Origin: Ascidiaceihabitans sp.
GTDB taxonomy: Bacteria > Pseudomonadota > Alphaproteobacteria > Rhodobacterales > Rhodobacteraceae
Direction: 5' to 3'
Length of the DNA stretch: 16,639 nt
NCBI GenBank assembly: GCA_023301665.1
Contig: JALZUL010000041.1
Span: forward strand, 1 to 16,639
Position 1 is the first letter of the stretch. Each line of letters begins with the position of its first letter. Below are positions 13,853 through 16,639 of the stretch, one piece after another. The notes under the pieces are model-generated. The model was not told the origin of the DNA, ran no database searches, and was given only the letters and a program-made list of their open reading frames with translations. Position numbers and translations under genes: made by a program.

Positions 13853-14599
13853 ATGCCCAATGATCCAAACCTCATTGAGATGCACAATGTCTCCAAACAC
13901 TTTGGCGACTTTCAGGCCCTCAAGGATGTGTCACTTAACGTCAAGCTAGGCGAACGCGTGGTGGTCTGTGGCCCATCTGGTTCCGGAAAGTCGACGCTGA
14001 TCCGCTGTATAAATAAGCTCGAAGCCCATGAGAGCGGCGATATCATTGTCGATGGCGTTACATTGACCCAAAGCCAAGACAACCTTGATAAAATCCGTGG
14101 CACTGTTGGCATGGTATTTCAGCAGTTCAATCTCTTTCCCCACCTTACGGTTTTGCAAAACCTCACTCTCGGGCCACGCCGTGTCCTTGGCCTATCCGAG
14201 GATGAAGCCAACGCGCGCGCCATGCTCTATCTAGATCGCGTCCAAATACCCGACCAAGCCGATAAGCTCCCCCGCCAGCTTTCCGGCGGTCAACAACAGC
14301 GCGTCGCGATTGCCCGAAGCCTGTGTATGGAGCCGCGGATCATGCTGTTTGACGAACCAACCTCAGCGCTCGACCCCGAAATGATCGCCGAAGTTCTCGA
14401 GGTCATGACCGAATTGGCCGACAGCGGGATGACCATGATCGTTGTGACACACGAGATGGGCTTTGCGCGCCGCGTTGCCGATAAGATGGTGTTCATGGAC
14501 AAAGGTGAGATTGTCGAAGTTGGCGAAACAAACGATGTCTTTGATGCCCCAAAGTCCCCGCGCTTTGCTGCATTCTTAAAACAAATTCTGAACCATTAG
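13853..14599 (+). CDS. Polar amino-acid-type ABC transporter ATPase
   Basis: A 248-residue cytoplasmic ATPase of the HisP/GlnQ family. All motifs are intact: Walker A GPSGSGKS (40-47), Q-loop Gln90 in MVFQQFNLFPHLTV, signature LSGGQQQRVAIARSL (143-157), Walker B IMLFDEPTSALDP (163-175) and H-loop VVTHEMGFARRVAD (197-210). It should power uptake through the downstream permease. The start is ATG 13853, where the family N-terminus (LIEMHNVSKHFG) begins; the open frame upstream to 13655 overlaps the divergent gene and is rejected. The ribosome site is weak (GGAAAG, rather far upstream). It is the first gene of the plus-strand operon; its TAG is 8 bp before a strong AGGAG site of the permease. Confidence 0.96.
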   Translation: MPNDPNLIEMHNVSKHFGDFQALKDVSLNVKLGERVVVCGPSGSGKSTLIRCINKLEAHESGDIIVDGVTLTQSQDNLDKIRGTVGMVFQQFNLFPHLTVLQNLTLGPRRVLGLSEDEANARAMLYLDRVQIPDQADKLPRQLSGGQQQRVAIARSLCMEPRIMLFDEPTSALDPEMIAEVLEVMTELADSGMTMIVVTHEMGFARRVADKMVFMDKGEIVEVGETNDVFDAPKSPRFAAFLKQILNH

Positions 14600-14610
14600 G
14601 AGCGGCTGAT

Positions 14611-15348
14611 ATGAAACGCATCTTCGTCCTGCTCTCACTTTTTGTATTCCTCAATGGCTGCTCGGGAAACTGGGGGTGGTACGTTGTCGACCCAACCACG
14701 ACAAACGGTGCCAACAATCTACGTTTTATGATCAGCGGGGCCTATAATACGATTTTGATGTCCGTCACTGCGATCATCATTTCGGTCATCGTTGGCCTAT
14801 TGGTCGCGCTCCCTGGTCTGTCAGAAAAGAAAGGGTGGCGTGCCTTTAATCGTACATATGTCGAAATTGTCCGAGCAGTGCCAATTCTTGTTCTGATCCT
14901 TTGGGTCTACTACGGTCTGCCCCAACTCAGCGGCATCACATTGAATGTCTTTTGGGCAGGCGTATTAGCACTCGCGCTCTCAGACAGCGCCTTTCAAGCC
15001 GAAATTTTTCGTGGGGGTATCCAATCCATCGCCAAGGGGCAGTATGAAGCCGCGCAATCTATCTCGCTCAATTACCGCGATACGATGCGCTTTATAATCC
15101 TCCCACAGGCGATCCGCCGCATTCTTCCGGCATTGGGCAATCAATTGGTCTATATGTTGAAAATGTCATCGCTGGTGTCTGTCATCGGCATGCAAGAACT
15201 GACGCGCAAGGCCAATGAATTGGTCGTTTCCGAGTACCGCCCACTCGAAATATACACAATCCTTGTGCTCGAATACCTCGTCTTGATCCTGATCGTCTCT
15301 GCAGGTGTCAGATGGCTTGAACGCCGTCTGAACAGCAGTGAAATATGA
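14611..15348 (+). CDS. Polar amino-acid-type ABC permease with lipobox-like N-terminus
   Basis: A 245-residue inner-membrane permease of the HisMQ/GlnP family. About five membrane segments follow residue 38. The EAA loop is clear: EAAQSISLNYRDTMRFIILP (146-165), then QAIRRILPALGNQL. It pairs with the ATPase; since only one permease gene is present, it is probably a homodimer. The odd part is residues 1-17, MKRIFVLLSLFVFLNGC, a short charged, hydrophobic stretch ending in a lipobox-like LNGC, followed by SGNWGWYVVDP before the first ordinary membrane helix. Either it is simply an extra helix, or the permease is processed as a lipoprotein at Cys17. AGGAG, overlapping the ATPase stop, lies eight bases before ATG 14611. 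Its TGA overlaps the next ATG by four bases. Confidence 0.95.
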   Translation: MKRIFVLLSLFVFLNGCSGNWGWYVVDPTTTNGANNLRFMISGAYNTILMSVTAIIISVIVGLLVALPGLSEKKGWRAFNRTYVEIVRAVPILVLILWVYYGLPQLSGITLNVFWAGVLALALSDSAFQAEIFRGGIQSIAKGQYEAAQSISLNYRDTMRFIILPQAIRRILPALGNQLVYMLKMSSLVSVIGMQELTRKANELVVSEYRPLEIYTILVLEYLVLILIVSAGVRWLERRLNSSEI

Positions 15349-16639
15349 CAATGGCAACGGATGATCTCACCACAGGCTCGATGGGCCAACATTTCAAAAA
15401 CCTGGCAATCCCCGCAGCTTTAGGGATGCTTTTTGCAACCTTGTATAACGTCGTTGACGTTTATTACGCGGGCCGTCTTTCGACCCAAGCACAAGCCGGT
15501 TTGGTGATCGGGTATCAAGCGTTCTTTATTCTGATGGCCGTTGGCTTTGGACTTGGCTCTTCCCTTAGTGCTTTGGTGAGCAATGCCAAAGGCAGCAAAG
15601 ACACTGCGGGGACACGGCAGTTGGTGGCCCAAGGATTAGGGTTCGGCGTAATCACAACACTTACTCTGATGTTGATCGGCATGTGGTCCGGCCCCCGATT
15701 GATCCAATTGGTGTCAGAACCCGGCGGATACCGTGATGCTGGCACTGCCTATTATTTTTGGCTGATCTTTGCGCTGCCCGGTTTCCTGCTGGCTTATGGC
15801 GGAAATGGCATTTTGCAAGCCCATGGCGACTCACGTTCAATGCAACGCGCATTGATGGTCGCCTTCTTTGCCAATGTCTTCCTCAATCCCCTATTCATGT
15901 TCGGCATTCCCGGAATATGGTCTGGGATGGGCTTTAACGGCATTGCCCTTGCGACGATCCTAAGCCAAACGGGCGTTATGTCATTCATCATCTGGCGTAT
16001 TTTTCAGCTAGAAGTGATGGCAGGGATCACCTTATCGGAATTCAAACCGAAACCGGAAATCTACCGCGCGATCATCACCCAGCTTTTACCAGCAAGTTCC
16101 TCACTGTTGGTCATGTTCTTTTCAGGTTTTGTTGTACAATTTGCACTCAAAGAATTTGGCGAAGCCGCTATCGCTGCCTACGGCGTTGCCCTTCGCATTG
16201 AACAAATTTTGCTGTTGCCAGTCTTGGGAATGACAGGTGCCTTGCTCCCTATTGCAGGTCAAAATTTTGGCGCGTTGCAATTGGACCGCGTGCGCCAAGC
16301 CTTATGGTTTTGTTGGAAGCTCGGTTTTGCCATGACCGCGGTCACTGGTCCTATCCTATTGTTTGGTGGCAGCGCGGCTATGGCCCTTTTTACCAGCGAC
16401 CCACAGGTTATCGAAATAGGCTCAAGCTACCTGCGGATCGATGCCTTTTTGTTTCCGATCTATATGATGCTCTTCTCGATTAATTCGCTTTTACAGGCCG
16501 TCAAAAAGCCCGTTTGGACCCTTTGGATCAGTGTCTATCGGCAAGGGTTTGGTGTCGCCTTTTTTGTCTGGATTTTCATCGGCCCGCTGGGGTTTGCCGT
16601 TTCCGGCGTTTGGCTTGGCATTGCAACCGCTGTAACAAC
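15345..16639 (+). CDS. MATE-family multidrug/cation efflux protein, 3' end cut by window edge
   Basis: About 431 codons are visible and remain open at the window edge, close to the normal 440-480 residues of the family. The pattern MGQHFKNLAIPAALGMLFATLYNVVDVYYAGRLS matches the conserved first helix of MATE exporters. Repeated membrane segments follow, with LPGFLLAYGGNGILQAHGDSR, FANVFLNPLFMFG and, in the second half, AAIAAYGVALRIEQILLLPVLGM. These proteins export cationic drugs or metabolites in exchange for Na+ or H+. The start ATG overlaps the permease stop (ATGA), so it is translationally coupled to an uptake system, an unusual pairing. A second in-frame ATG lies two codons later. No terminator is visible in the window. 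Confidence 0.93.
   Translation, partial: MTMATDDLTTGSMGQHFKNLAIPAALGMLFATLYNVVDVYYAGRLSTQAQAGLVIGYQAFFILMAVGFGLGSSLSALVSNAKGSKDTAGTRQLVAQGLGFGVITTLTLMLIGMWSGPRLIQLVSEPGGYRDAGTAYYFWLIFALPGFLLAYGGNGILQAHGDSRSMQRALMVAFFANVFLNPLFMFGIPGIWSGMGFNGIALATILSQTGVMSFIIWRIFQLEVMAGITLSEFKPKPEIYRAIITQLLPASSSLLVMFFSGFVVQFALKEFGEAAIAAYGVALRIEQILLLPVLGMTGALLPIAGQNFGALQLDRVRQALWFCWKLGFAMTAVTGPILLFGGSAAMALFTSDPQVIEIGSSYLRIDAFLFPIYMMLFSINSLLQAVKKPVWTLWISVYRQGFGVAFFVWIFIGPLGFAVSGVWLGIATAVT

Noticed and set aside
1..16639. CRISPR array, insertion sequence or prophage
   Set aside because: No regularly spaced repeats, transposase motifs or phage genes were found on either strand.

Overview
The window comes from an alphaproteobacterium, most likely a marine Roseobacter-group member of the Rhodobacterales. 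The protein-family signatures, the TTGACA-N17 promoter style, the tRNA-Trp/secE/nusG/rplKAJL neighbourhood and the moderate G+C all point that way. This is judged by eye; no database search was possible.

Region 1 (1-7.4 kb, mostly minus strand) is the conserved secE-nusG-rplK-rplA-rplJ-rplL block, but it is broken up. Reading along the minus strand: a membrane protein of unknown function, secE, nusG, a terminator, an OmpA-like protein, a terminator with a UUCG loop, rplK-rplA (1 bp apart), a bidirectional terminator, an oppositely oriented gene, then the L10 leader, rplJ and rplL (cut by the window edge). The opposite-strand gene joins a TagD-like glycerol-3-phosphate cytidylyltransferase to a LicD-family phosphotransferase in one polypeptide. 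It has its own TTGACA promoter.

Region 2 (7.4-12.9 kb) starts with a CPA1/NhaP-type cation:proton antiporter on the plus strand and tRNA-Trp(CCA) on the minus strand. Next is a roughly 1000-residue protein with an ABC-exporter membrane domain, a nucleotide-binding domain in which every catalytic motif looks destroyed, a large insertion inside that domain, and a C-terminal cyclic-nucleotide-binding domain. Its coding frame extends 20 codons upstream of the first usable start codon, to an ATA codon behind a purine-rich stretch, so the true start is a puzzle. A convergent glutathione S-transferase-like gene shares a terminator hairpin with it.

Region 3 (12.9-16.6 kb) is a polar amino-acid-type ABC uptake system. 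The periplasmic binding protein is on the minus strand. The ATPase, the permease and a MATE-family exporter (cut by the window edge) form a tight divergent operon on the plus strand. The 130-bp divergent gap holds a nested inverted repeat whose arm touches the ribosome binding site of the binding-protein gene. The binding protein resembles the cyclohexadienyl dehydratase (PheC) branch of its fold, and the permease begins with a lipobox-like sequence.

The most unusual items are the pseudo-ATPase ABC/cNMP protein with its missing canonical start, the CDP-alditol synthesis/transfer fusion inside the ribosomal cluster, and the nested inverted repeat controlling the transporter locus. No CRISPR array, insertion sequence or phage gene was seen.
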